This document shows positions 9,329-17,263 of a stretch of 64,000 nucleotides of DNA, one piece after another. The position numbers and the translations under genes are program-made. The stretch comes from Candidatus Nitrosocosmicus arcticus (GTDB taxonomy: Archaea; Thermoproteota; Nitrososphaeria; Nitrososphaerales; Nitrososphaeraceae), in assembly GCF_007826885.1 (NCBI RefSeq), contig NZ_ML675579.1, positions 955 through 64,954 of the forward strand, given 5' to 3'. Positions within the stretch are counted from its first letter, which is position 1, and every line of letters begins with the position of its first letter. The notes beneath the pieces are model-generated. The model made no database searches. It was not told the origin of the DNA and was given only the letters and a program-made list of their open reading frames with translations.

Positions 9329-10321
9329 ATGCAAACTATATACGTATTATTTCTTTGTTGTACTTTATGCATTGTTTTAATGTCGTCATTTTGCTCGACA
9401 ATTATTGTATTTGCTCAAAATCAAGAGTCTTCTTCATCGGACCTTGTATCCTCTTATACAAAATTTAATTTTAAAAGAGGGATCTCTTCAGAGACGGAAA
9501 ACTCAAATTCTACCCATATTTTTCAGCCTGAAGGAATAATAGTTGATGGTAATGATAACATATACGTCAATGATATTCAATCAAATGAAATAAAGAAATA
9601 TGATATTAATGGAAATTTTATTTTAAAATGGGGAGATCAAACTGTAAATGGAATTACATTAAATCATCCTCATAGCAGTGAAATAGACAATCAAGGTAAT
9701 GTTTACATTACAGATCAAAATAATAAACGGGTTGTAAAGTTCTCCAACAACGGTACATTCATTACTTCCTGGGGGGAAAATGAAAATAAGGGTGTGCATT
9801 TTCTACATCCACATGGCATTGCAGTGGATTCTCTGGATAACGTCTTTGTTTCGGATCGAGATCTTAATACAATCCAAAAGTTCTCCAACAACGGTACATT
9901 CATTACTTCCTGGGGGAGTAAGGGTACAGGGAATGGTCAATTTGATATGCCTTGGGATGTTGCGGTTGATAGTGAAAATAATGTTTTTGTACCTGATTAT
10001 GGGAATAACCGAATTCAAGTTTTCTCCAACAACGGTACATATCTTAGGGAATGGGGGACAGAAGGAGAGGGTGCCGGAGAATTTTTTCATCCAGCAGTAA
10101 TAGTATTTGACAAATCCAAAAATCTATATGTGACAGATTCCGACAACCAAAGAATTCAGATATTTTCGAAAAACGGCACTTTTATTACAGGATTTGGGCA
10201 ATTGGGCGAAGGCCCTGGAGAGTTTTCGAAACCAGAGAGTATAACCATTGATTCCTATGGACGTGTGTATGTGGCAGATACCACTAATAACAACGTTCAG
10301 ATGTTTATATCTTCTAATTGA
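9329..10321 (+). CDS. Secreted NHL-repeat (six-bladed beta-propeller) protein
   Basis: 330 residues beginning with a hydrophobic signal peptide (about 1-30, ending near VFAQ). The rest consists of about six NHL repeats with the pattern HPxGIAVDxxxNVFVxDxxNNRIQxFSNNGTFxxxWG. NHL propellers are binding or scaffold modules, so no enzymatic role can be assigned. Blades are so similar that a 35-bp stretch is identical at 9741-9775 and 9881-9915, suggesting recent blade duplication or gene conversion. Asn-x-Thr/Ser sites are frequent, as expected for an exported archaeal surface protein. The histidine kinase is divergently transcribed on the other side of a 265-bp gap. Confidence 0.85.
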   Translation: MQTIYVLFLCCTLCIVLMSSFCSTIIVFAQNQESSSSDLVSSYTKFNFKRGISSETENSNSTHIFQPEGIIVDGNDNIYVNDIQSNEIKKYDINGNFILKWGDQTVNGITLNHPHSSEIDNQGNVYITDQNNKRVVKFSNNGTFITSWGENENKGVHFLHPHGIAVDSLDNVFVSDRDLNTIQKFSNNGTFITSWGSKGTGNGQFDMPWDVAVDSENNVFVPDYGNNRIQVFSNNGTYLREWGTEGEGAGEFFHPAVIVFDKSKNLYVTDSDNQRIQIFSKNGTFITGFGQLGEGPGEFSKPESITIDSYGRVYVADTTNNNVQMFISSN

Positions 10322-10447
10322 TTGGGAAACTATATCTGCCTCGGGTTAGAAGACAATTTGATAATCTTTTTTAACAAATCTTGTTTGTAAATAGCGTTAT
10401 TTTTTTACGATGAATTCAACATGTGTATGAAAGTAATATCGGTAGTA

Positions 10448-10786
10448 TTATTCTGGGAAGATGCCAAAAAAAGTCTTTATGAATTTTCTTTTAGCTAATT
10501 TCAAAGCCTTCTCGCCTTTATCAGTCAAACTATAAACTATTGTTTTTCCATCTCTTTCCTCAACAATGAAACCTAGCTCTCTCAGACCTTTTAGTGCTGG
10601 ATATATTGTTCCGGGACTTAGTTTCTTCTCGCCTTTTCTAATTGCAATTTCTCCCGCTAGCTCTTGACCATGCATTGGTTTTTTCGAAAGTAAGAAAAGA
10701 ATCAGGAAGCCTAACATTCCTCTCATGTCGCAGCAATCTCCTCCACCTACCCCTTCTCCTGGTCTGTCCACTCCTTCTCCGTGCAT
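10448..10786 (-). CDS. PadR-family transcriptional regulator
   Basis: A winged-helix repressor-type protein of 112 residues. The core reads MRGMLGFLILFLLSKKPMHG, then GTIYPALKGLRELGFI and VYSLTDKGEKAL, the characteristic PadR order (helix 1, recognition helix, wing). The frame is open to 10933, but the extra residues are unlike the family and cross the promoter, so I place the start at the ATG before a Gly-rich, Cys-containing leader (HGEGVDRPGEGVGGGDCCD). Two adjacent cysteines in this leader could bind metal. It is divergent from a small CxC protein gene, and the two share one promoter region, a common arrangement for a regulator and its target. Confidence 0.85.
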   Translation of the reverse strand: MHGEGVDRPGEGVGGGDCCDMRGMLGFLILFLLSKKPMHGQELAGEIAIRKGEKKLSPGTIYPALKGLRELGFIVEERDGKTIVYSLTDKGEKALKLAKRKFIKTFFGIFPE

Positions 10787-10811
10787 AGATAATAGAGATA
10801 TTGGGTATCCG

Positions 10812-10843
10812 ATATATATAAATACATCTTGAATACTATGTAT
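10812..10843. promoter_or_regulatory. Shared divergent promoter with a candidate PadR operator
   Basis: An AT-only core (atatatataaata, 10812-10824) can serve as TATA box in both directions. Beside it lies an inverted repeat, atacat (10822-10827) and atgtat (10838-10843), with a 10-nt spacer. PadR operators are usually ATGT/ACAT inverted repeats, so this is a reasonable but unproven operator. Confidence 0.4.
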
Positions 10844-10878
10844 CGTATGTCCGATGGAATGGATGAGGAGGTGAAATA

Positions 10879-11046
10879 ATGGGTTGTGGTTGTAATTACA
10901 GCAGTACAAACACTGGTGGAATACAAAAGTCAAGAAGCTTTCTAACTCGTGAGGAAAAAGTAGAATTATTGAAGGAATACTGGAATGATTTAGAGAGAGA
11001 AGTCAAAGGAGTATCAGAAAGGATTAAAGAGTTAGAGACATCATAA
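10879..11046 (+). CDS. Small CxC-motif protein of 55 residues, divergent from padR
   Basis: A short gene with an unusually strong Shine-Dalgarno sequence (gaggaggtga, 10865-10874) four bases before the ATG, which strongly supports translation. The product starts MGCGCN, has a short polar linker, then a charged helix (FLTREEKVELLKEYWNDLE and KGVSERIKELE) likely to form a coiled coil. The Cys-x-Cys could bind metal. Small proteins of this shape are commonly found beside PadR-family regulators in archaea, but I cannot name a function. Most other genes here lack such a leader, so this one is probably highly or differently translated. Confidence 0.8.
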   Translation: MGCGCNYSSTNTGGIQKSRSFLTREEKVELLKEYWNDLEREVKGVSERIKELETS

Positions 11047-11180
11047 CTTTTTTAATCTATATTTTTTGCTATTTTGCCATATTTTAGTAACTTGATATTT
11101 TCTAACCACTTACAAATAACGAGTAATTTGTTTTAGGGTTATGCAAATTTGTAGGTGAATTTGCAGTTAATTTAATTGTT

Positions 11181-11549
11181 TTATCCTTTCTTTGGATAAA
11201 AACGAACTTTGCTAAATTCGTTTACTCTATACTCATCGGAAAAAATGAGTCCTTCATTTTGTAGTAATTGTTTCTTTTTCTGTGTCCCAAAAGCATATCC
11301 ACCTATTTTACCACTGGACATCACAACCCGGTGACATGGTACTTTAATCGGATTTGGATTCTTGCCTAAAATTCTCCCTATATATCTTGAAGCCGCCGGG
11401 TTTCCAAGGGCTTTGGCAAGATCTCCATAGGTAGAAACTTTGCCTTTGGGAATGGTTAACAGCATATTGTAAACATCCTCACTGTTTATTGTCTTGGTCG
11501 AGGGTTTCTGGCTAATATTTTTGTCCATCTTGCGGTTAATTTGCTTCAT
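11181..11549 (-). CDS. ogt: Methylated-DNA-protein cysteine methyltransferase (Ogt/MGMT-type)
   Basis: DNA repair protein that transfers an O6-alkyl group from guanine to its own cysteine. The C-terminal alkyltransferase domain is complete: GKVSTYGDLAKALGNPAASRY (wing and arginine-finger region), then the active-site motif PCHRV with C72, and the GGYAFGTQKK loop. The N-terminal domain of longer homologues is absent, as in small Ogt proteins. Three in-frame ATGs exist (11564, 11549, 11528). I prefer 11549 because a TATA-like box in the palindrome lies about 30 nt upstream. Because the cysteine is present, this is not the alkyltransferase-like (ATL) type. Confidence 0.9.
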   Translation of the reverse strand: MKQINRKMDKNISQKPSTKTINSEDVYNMLLTIPKGKVSTYGDLAKALGNPAASRYIGRILGKNPNPIKVPCHRVVMSSGKIGGYAFGTQKKKQLLQNEGLIFSDEYRVNEFSKVRFYPKKG

Positions 11550-11587
11550 ATATTTAAATAACATCTTAAGATGTTATTTAAATATAT
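11548..11587. promoter_or_regulatory. 40-bp perfect palindrome over the alkyltransferase promoter
   Basis: Every base of 11548-11587 pairs with its mirror position around a central cttaag. Each arm contains tatttaaat, so a TATA-like box exists in both orientations. The palindrome ends at the start codon chosen for the alkyltransferase. This suggests a dimeric regulator site or a bidirectional promoter; no divergent gene is obvious within the next 300 bp. Confidence 0.6.
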
Positions 11588-11935
11588 CCATGCATGATAT
11601 CATGATAGCAAATAATAATCTTATACTCCCTCATGTTATTCATCTGGCACTCCTGTAGACCAATTGGTTTCGTTTATTAATATTCTAATTCTGATAATTA
11701 AAGTTATGAAATGAACCTCAGTAGATTCATGATATTCTCAGGCTATTTTGTTTGATTATTTAAATTTGTGAATGTTTGCTTTTTACATATCACTCATATT
11801 CTATGTATTACCATCCAAACCTACTGGATAACCTGATCAATAATATTTCATGTTAAGATTCAAAATTCTAGAAATCCTAGAGTATTAGAATATTACAACT
11901 TGTTAGCAAACCACATATACTTATTTCATATTAAT
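11588..11935. other. Intergenic region carrying the conserved promoter of the repeat-protein gene
   Basis: No gene seen. Bases about 11861-11935 resemble 16087-16168 upstream of the paralogue: both have a ctag, agtatt/gaatatt, ttagcaaacc order followed by an AT-rich TATA-like stretch and a spaced start ATG. Confidence 0.5.
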
Positions 11936-13402
11936 ATGGGTGTGAATAAATCTATTATTCAATATAAAATGAACAATAAAAAAAATATCTTAGCGCCATT
12001 CACAGCCGTAGTAGCATTATCATTATTACTTCTGATAGGGCCTACTTCGATGTCAATGAATGCGTTTGCTACAACCAACACAGCTAATCAAGGTATCGGT
12101 CAATCACAAAGTTCAACACAACTTGGTGTTTGTGTATCAGGGACTGGTACTCTTTTTTCTTGTAATAATTTGAATGCACAGAATCAAGCAAACAGCGGAA
12201 ATAATGCAGCAGCTCAACAAGGTGGTAGTGGTAGCGGCAGCGGTGGTAACGCTGCTAACCAAGCAATCGGTCAAGCACAATCCTCTAACCAAAACGCCTT
12301 GTGTGTATCAGGGACTGGAACTTTTGTTTCTTGTAATAATTTGAATGCACAGAACCAACAAAACAGCGGAAATAATGCATTAGCTCAACAAGGTGGTAGC
12401 GGCAGCGGCAGCGGAAACTCAGCTAACCAAGGTATAGGCCAATCACAATCCTCTAACCAAAACAGCGGTGTAGTATCTGGGGGAAGTACATCTGGCTCAG
12501 GAAACAATGTAAACGCACAAAATCAAACAAACACTGGAAGTAATGCAGCAGTACAAAGTGGTGGTAGCGGCAGCGGCAGCGGAAACTCAGCTAACCAAGG
12601 TATAGGCCAATCACAATCCTCTAACCAAAACAGCGGTGTAGTATCTGGTGGCAACACAGCTGGCTCAGGAAATAATGTAAATGACCAAAGTCAAGCAAAC
12701 AGCGGAAATAATGCAGCAGGTCAACAAGGCGGTAGCGGTATCGGAAAGGGTAAAGGCGGTAACAGTGCTAACCAAGGTATAGGCCAATCACAATCCTCTA
12801 ATCAAAACGCACAATGTGTATCCGGAGGAAACACGGCCGACTCATGCAATAACACCAGTACTCAGAATCAAGCAAACAGCGGAAATAATGCAGCAGGTCA
12901 ACAAGGCGGTAGCGGTAAAGGCGGTAACAGTGCTAACCAAGGTATAGGCCAATCACAATCCTCTAATCAAAACGCACAATGTGTATCCGGAGGAAACACG
13001 GCCGACTCATGCAATAACACCAGTACTCAGAATCAAGCAAACAGCGGAAATAATGCAGCAGGTCAACAAGGCGGTAGCGGTAAAGGCGGTAACAGTGCTA
13101 ACCAAGGTATAGGCCAATCACAATCCTCTAATCAAAACGCACAATGTGTAGCAGGTGGCTCTTTAAGCAATTCATGTAGCAACACCAACACTCAAAACCA
13201 ACAAAACAGCGGAAACAATGCAGCAGCACAAAGTGGCGGTAGCGGTAAAGGCGGTAACAGTGCTAGCCAAGGTATAGGCCAATCACAATCCTCTAATCAA
13301 AACGCACAATGTGTATCCGGTAAAGATGCTGTTGTATCATGTGACAATGAAAACTTCCAAAACCAAGTAAATAGCGGAAATAACGCATTAGGCCAACAAT
13401 AA
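11936..13402 (+). CDS. Secreted Asn/Gln/Gly/Ser-rich repeat protein with C-x9-C units (paralogue A)
   Basis: 488 residues if the ATG at 11936 is used (aligned with the paralogue at 16169); 11969 is an alternative. A signal peptide (hydrophobic VVALSLLLLIGPTS, ending near NAFA) precedes eight repeats of about 55 residues. Each unit reads ANQGIGQSQSSNQN, then CVSG, five variable residues, SCNN, then QNQANSGNNAAGQQ and a Gly/Ser linker. Six units contain a C-x9-C pair; units 3 and 4 have V and G instead at both positions. The polar, evenly spaced Q/N/G pattern resembles beta-solenoid or amyloid-type surface repeats such as curlin, but this is inference. Function unknown; likely cell envelope or matrix. 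Confidence 0.85.
   Translation: MGVNKSIIQYKMNNKKNILAPFTAVVALSLLLLIGPTSMSMNAFATTNTANQGIGQSQSSTQLGVCVSGTGTLFSCNNLNAQNQANSGNNAAAQQGGSGSGSGGNAANQAIGQAQSSNQNALCVSGTGTFVSCNNLNAQNQQNSGNNALAQQGGSGSGSGNSANQGIGQSQSSNQNSGVVSGGSTSGSGNNVNAQNQTNTGSNAAVQSGGSGSGSGNSANQGIGQSQSSNQNSGVVSGGNTAGSGNNVNDQSQANSGNNAAGQQGGSGIGKGKGGNSANQGIGQSQSSNQNAQCVSGGNTADSCNNTSTQNQANSGNNAAGQQGGSGKGGNSANQGIGQSQSSNQNAQCVSGGNTADSCNNTSTQNQANSGNNAAGQQGGSGKGGNSANQGIGQSQSSNQNAQCVAGGSLSNSCSNTNTQNQQNSGNNAAAQSGGSGKGGNSASQGIGQSQSSNQNAQCVSGKDAVVSCDNENFQNQVNSGNNALGQQ
12755..13084 (+). repeat. Two perfect 165-bp tandem units inside the repeat protein
   Basis: Units 12755-12919 and 12920-13084 have the same sequence and encode identical 55-residue repeats (5 and 6). 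The third copy, from 13085, diverges after the cysteine. The identity at silent sites indicates a recent duplication. Confidence 0.85.
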
Positions 13403-13420
13403 ACCTCCTTCTTTTTTTTA
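13403..13420 (+). terminator. Poly-T terminator after the repeat-protein gene
   Basis: Immediately after the stop codon comes acctccttc followed by eight T residues. The same sequence follows paralogue C (19651-19668, minus strand). T-runs are typical archaeal termination signals. Confidence 0.6.
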
Positions 13421-13727
13421 CTTTTACTTTAAACAATTTTATAAAAAATATTGAACATGTTTTTTTTAATATGTGTTCAAAATTCATTTTTTACATTTAT
13501 CCTCACAATATAATACAATACACAATACCCGTATTCCGATCGTTTCATGATTTTGTATTAGAATCTAAAGGATCTTATTGTGGTTATCTAGAACCAACAA
13601 TCTTAGAAAATGTTGACCTAATCCAATGGAGGTAGAACATAAGATAGTACCTATCATTAGATAATAATAAAAAAAGGTGGAACAGTAAGCAGTAATTGAT
13701 TACCAAACAAAATAAGCCGATGTTTGA
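13421..13727. other. Intergenic, no gene seen
   Basis: AT-rich spacer between two convergent genes. No coding frame, RNA motif or long repeat is convincing. Confidence 0.5.
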
Positions 13728-14747
13728 CTAATTGTTGGTAAAGATGTTATAAAGCTCGCCGTTAGTATGATTGGCGTAATTCCATATTTCAGTATTAGTT
13801 TTCAATTGTCTAAAGGAGTCTTTAAGTTTGATATCTAGTTGATCATATAGTTTTTGACCAATTACAATGTGGTCGGCCTCCGCAAGAGACGTCATCTTGA
13901 CTGCTACACTTATGGTGTATCCTATAAGATCCAAATGAGGCTTTTTTAATATTATTTTTTCAAATTCGTAAATGTCAATTCCATACTGCACAACAGCAAC
14001 CTCCCCATAATCAATCCCTACTCTTACTTTCAGCTCGGGATAGTCATATTGATTCAAGATCGGATTGATCCCTTCTTTAATTACTTTGATCATGGTCAAT
14101 GCACAACTAATCCCATTACTGAATTGAAGGGAGGAAAAACCATTGTTGGTTTCTGATTCTTCTCTCAAATTATTCACCTTGCTTATGTATTGTTCATCAC
14201 TAGTTGTATCTTCTATAACAAAAAAAGCCAAAACTGCATCTCCAATATATTTTAAGACATAACCGCCGTACAATGAGATTATATTTGTCATTTCCTGTGC
14301 AAATGATCTGATTATGGTGGTCAATCGATCTATTGGTAAAGTTAAGGCCATTTTCGTAGAGCCAACTAAGTCAATATGCAGCATTACTAATCTCAATTTG
14401 GATTCTGCGTTCTGTTCCAAAATATTCTGGGTTTCTTTTGCTATGATGTTTAATTCAGGTTTTGCTTTGAGTGCATTCCATGTCCTGAATTGGGCTTCTT
14501 TTACGACTGAATTAACATCTATAATCGCATCAAGATAGAATTTATTCAAAAGGTAATTTGATAGATTATTGTTTGTATGTCCACTGTCCCTCTTACTCTC
14601 ATTCTTGATAATATCTTTTATGATGTCTTCATTGATATCTAATTCAAGTGAAATTATTTCTGGTTCAATTCCTGAATTATACAAGTTTAGTATAGTCCTT
14701 CTTTGATCTGTAGCTTCAGGCAATTTATTCACCAATATATCATTCAA
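13728..14747 (-). CDS. Class III adenylate/guanylate cyclase-domain protein
   Basis: 339 residues, soluble. The C-terminal two thirds match a class III nucleotide cyclase: metal-binding D126 in MLHIDLVGST, second aspartate D170 in YIGDAVLAFF, and the VRVGIDYGEVAVVQYG block. The first 50 residues look like a helix-turn-helix segment (RRTILNLYNSGIEPEIISLEL, DINEDIIKDII), so the protein may couple nucleotide signalling to DNA or protein binding. Whether it makes cAMP or cGMP, or is active at all, cannot be decided from the residues seen. The frame begins with TTG at 14747; a GTG five codons later is an alternative. Confidence 0.82.
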   Translation of the reverse strand: MNDILVNKLPEATDQRRTILNLYNSGIEPEIISLELDINEDIIKDIIKNESKRDSGHTNNNLSNYLLNKFYLDAIIDVNSVVKEAQFRTWNALKAKPELNIIAKETQNILEQNAESKLRLVMLHIDLVGSTKMALTLPIDRLTTIIRSFAQEMTNIISLYGGYVLKYIGDAVLAFFVIEDTTSDEQYISKVNNLREESETNNGFSSLQFSNGISCALTMIKVIKEGINPILNQYDYPELKVRVGIDYGEVAVVQYGIDIYEFEKIILKKPHLDLIGYTISVAVKMTSLAEADHIVIGQKLYDQLDIKLKDSFRQLKTNTEIWNYANHTNGELYNIFTNN

Positions 14748-15062
14748 TTTTTTTCATTAGATATAAAGATGATATCTTAATGACAAATCAATTTTCTCAT
14801 TTTTGTTCTATCTGCTAAATCTATTTTCTATAACCATTCTTCAAAATTGCATACTTTCTCAATCTATATTCACTAATAAAATGAGATAATTTGAAAAGGA
14901 TGTGAAGGATGGAGAGGAAGCAGCGAGTGTAATTGGAGTATATAAAACAATAATAGTGCGGTCTTACTTTGTCCCATTCTATATTATTATTAATTGATAG
15001 GATGATTCTCTTTTTAAGTAGGAAATTATTTCATATCGTATCCCTTGAAAATTTGTCTGTAT
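14748..15062. other. Intergenic, no gene seen
   Basis: 315 bp of AT-rich DNA between two minus-strand genes. It contains the promoter for the cyclase gene near its left end; nothing else is recognisable. Confidence 0.45.
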
Positions 15063-15314
15063 TTAATATTTCCAGTCCTCTGAAACTCCATTCCACCAAG
15101 ATCTGTTTTCTTTAATATCTTTTCCAATTTCCTCTTTTATTCTCATCTCTACCGAATAAAACATATTTTCCATCGCATCAGTTCCACCATCACTATACAA
15201 TTCTGTTCCAATTTCCTCAATACGTTGCTTCTTTGTTTCTAAATCAGACGCGTTTGGGTTTTGTAAGTAGTGTGTGAACAAATCAATCAATTCTTCTTCT
15301 AAATATGCATCCAA
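15063..15314 (-). CDS. Hypothetical acidic protein, 83 residues
   Basis: Not recognised. The product is helical and acidic (YLEEELIDLF, KKQRIEEIGTELYSDGG) with a Trp-rich C terminus (RSWWNGVSEDWKY). It starts at TTG; no in-frame ATG fits. The composition is that of a real soluble protein, and the frame is clean. No neighbour suggests a role. Confidence 0.65.
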   Translation of the reverse strand: MDAYLEEELIDLFTHYLQNPNASDLETKKQRIEEIGTELYSDGGTDAMENMFYSVEMRIKEEIGKDIKENRSWWNGVSEDWKY

Positions 15315-15623
15315 CCTTTTATTCCATGTTTTTCTAGTATTTTATTATTCTTTTCATAGCAATGAGCGTGGGTGTAAATTGTAAATAGTTTATGTACTAT
15401 TTAGCATCCTTATCTATATTGTCATTATGACCTTATGTGCAATAATATATGTTGTTTGCAATCTATGTCTCTATTCAATCCAGAATGTTACCTGTGCATA
15501 ATTTTGATCGGAATAGAAAAGCATAAAACTAAATCGTTTCTGTTTAATATTTCTTTACTACACGGTCAAGGCAAATGCATTTAGCTGAGGAACGTGACGC
15601 AGCATTTTGAAATGGAACGATCT
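15315..15623. other. Intergenic, no gene seen
   Basis: 309 bp between two minus-strand genes; AT-rich, no motif recognised. Confidence 0.45.
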
Positions 15624-15959
15624 TCAAATTGTTTTGTAGGCCTCTGTGATTTCTGTTTTAATACTTTGAATTTCTTGGGTATTACTAACTACGTATTCTT
15701 TTGCAGGCTCCTTCCTGCTCTTTCTAATCTCCATTACTAGATCATTGTTCCTAGGGTAAATATCTAGGAAATACCTAAATGTCAATGACTTTGCATAGAC
15801 TATCCTATGAGGTCTGACTTCTTCAATTACGTTGTCTCCTAAAGATAAAACAAAGTCCCTGAAATTGACCAATAATATTTTTGTATCTTTACTTAAATTT
15901 ACTAAATGAGTTTCAAATAAAATGTTCGATTTGTCTGTTTGAAATCCGAATTTGTTCAT
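15624..15959 (-). CDS. DUF5655-like small protein
   Basis: 111 residues. The order of conserved segments (LVNFRDFVLSLGDNVIEEVRPHRIVYAKSLTFRYFLDIYPRN split over two strands and a helix, then LVMEIRKSRK) resembles the DUF5655 domain, which is often attached to predicted transport or nucleic-acid proteins but has no established biochemical function. ATG start at 15959. It stands alone between long gaps. The family assignment is tentative; a real gene is likely. Confidence 0.6.
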   Translation of the reverse strand: MNKFGFQTDKSNILFETHLVNLSKDTKILLVNFRDFVLSLGDNVIEEVRPHRIVYAKSLTFRYFLDIYPRNNDLVMEIRKSRKEPAKEYVVSNTQEIQSIKTEITEAYKTI

Positions 15960-16239
15960 AAATAAATAATTTATAGCTTTTTAACCTATTTATTAGTTTA
16001 ATGTTCTTTTAAATTTAAACGCGATGCATCCATAATTCTATAATGAAGTTGCTTTGAAGAAAAATTTCCCATCCTTGTAATCAATTTACAAATTCTAAAA
16101 AAGCTAGAATATTAGAGTATTGCAATCAGTTAGCAAACCTAATATATTTTTTCTGGAATATTAACGATATGAATAAAACAAATATTCAAACCCAAATAGA
16201 AACATAAAACATCATCTTGTTATAGTATCAATTGCAATA

Positions 16240-16626
16240 GTGGTCGCATTGGCCTTAATTGCAAGCCCAATTGTAGCCGTGGATGACGCCTTTGCAACTA
16301 GAAAGAAAAAAAGTAATAAGGCCCAGCAATCAATAGATCGATCTCAATCATCTAGCCAAAACGCTCTTTGTGTTCCTGGTGGCATTACATTTGTATCTTG
16401 CAACAATCTTAGATTCCAGAACCAAAAGAACAGCGGAAACAACGCATTAGCACAACAATCTGAAGAGGGCAAGGGTGGAAACTCTTCTGAACAAAGTATA
16501 AGCCAATCTCAATCTTCTAGCCAAAATAGTCAGGTTGTATCAGGTGGAGATACTATTGGCTCTGGTAACAACATTAATCTTCAAAGCCAAGAAAATACAG
16601 GAAACAACGCATTAGCACAAGGGTAA
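16240..16626 (+). CDS. Repeat protein paralogue B, apparently frameshifted in its signal peptide
   Basis: Two repeat units of the C-x9-C family: the first has the cysteine pair (LCVPGGITFVSCNN), the second has V and G instead (QVVSGGDTIGSGNN). The open frame starts at a GTG inside the hydrophobic signal segment (VALALIASPIVAVDDAFA). A well-placed ATG at 16169, 25 nt after a TATA-like box, encodes MNKTNIQTQIET and then stops. Adding a single A near 16198-16203 joins that ATG to IKHHLVIVSIAIVVALALIAS, giving a normal signal peptide. So the gene is either recently frameshifted, phase-variable, or affected by a sequencing error; initiation at GTG is the alternative. Confidence 0.7.
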   Translation: MVALALIASPIVAVDDAFATRKKKSNKAQQSIDRSQSSSQNALCVPGGITFVSCNNLRFQNQKNSGNNALAQQSEEGKGGNSSEQSISQSQSSSQNSQVVSGGDTIGSGNNINLQSQENTGNNALAQG

Positions 16627-16825
16627 ATCTTCTTTTTGAAATTGCATGTATTAATTACTCATTTCTTTCCCATCTTGATAAGTCTCAATAAATCATAAAT
16701 TAGTTATCACATTGTCTTCATTACCTCCATTTTTTTCTCGGTCGATTTCCTATCCTAAACCATTAGTTGACTTTGACATGACTTACCTTAATTTTTAAGG
16801 CTGGAATTATAGCCTCATCGCCCTC

Positions 16826-17263
16826 TCAATTATTCATTATAAGACATTCATTTATGATTTCTCTCAGGCGCTCCAATCCAATGGGCTTACAAATCAACCC
16901 ATCTATTTTTGAAGTAGGGTCAAGATTTCGGTTAATTTCGTCTTGTGTGATATTATAAGCAGATATTAAGATAATCTTTATTTCAGGCCTGATGGCTTTT
17001 ACCTTGTTTATCAATTCATATCCATTCATGCTTGGCATGCGCATGTCTGTCAATAACAAACTATACTTTTCTGAATTCTCTATAAATTCCTTAAATGCCA
17101 GGTCTGGGCTATCAAACGTAAAGATTTCCATTCCTGTTAATTCTAGAGCTTTTTTGTATACAAACAACAAATCCGTTTCATCATCTACAATCATAAGGCG
17201 ATTCTGATTGTTATTAGAGGAAGTGTTCTTTGTTTGGTCAGACAATACTGAATCTAGTCGCAA
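16826..17263 (-). CDS. Single-domain response regulator (receiver)
   Basis: 145 residues, one CheY-like receiver. The acidic pocket D27/D28 (LMIVDDE), phospho-acceptor D73 (LLTDMRMPSMNGYEL), the switch S/T (ILISAYN) and K126 (CKPIG) are all present, so it should be phosphorylatable. There is no output domain, so it probably acts through protein contacts. The start is TTG. A kinase partner is not adjacent; the intact Cache kinase at 7.2-9.1 kb is one candidate. Confidence 0.9.
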   Translation of the reverse strand: MRLDSVLSDQTKNTSSNNNQNRLMIVDDETDLLFVYKKALELTGMEIFTFDSPDLAFKEFIENSEKYSLLLTDMRMPSMNGYELINKVKAIRPEIKIILISAYNITQDEINRNLDPTSKIDGLICKPIGLERLREIINECLIMNN

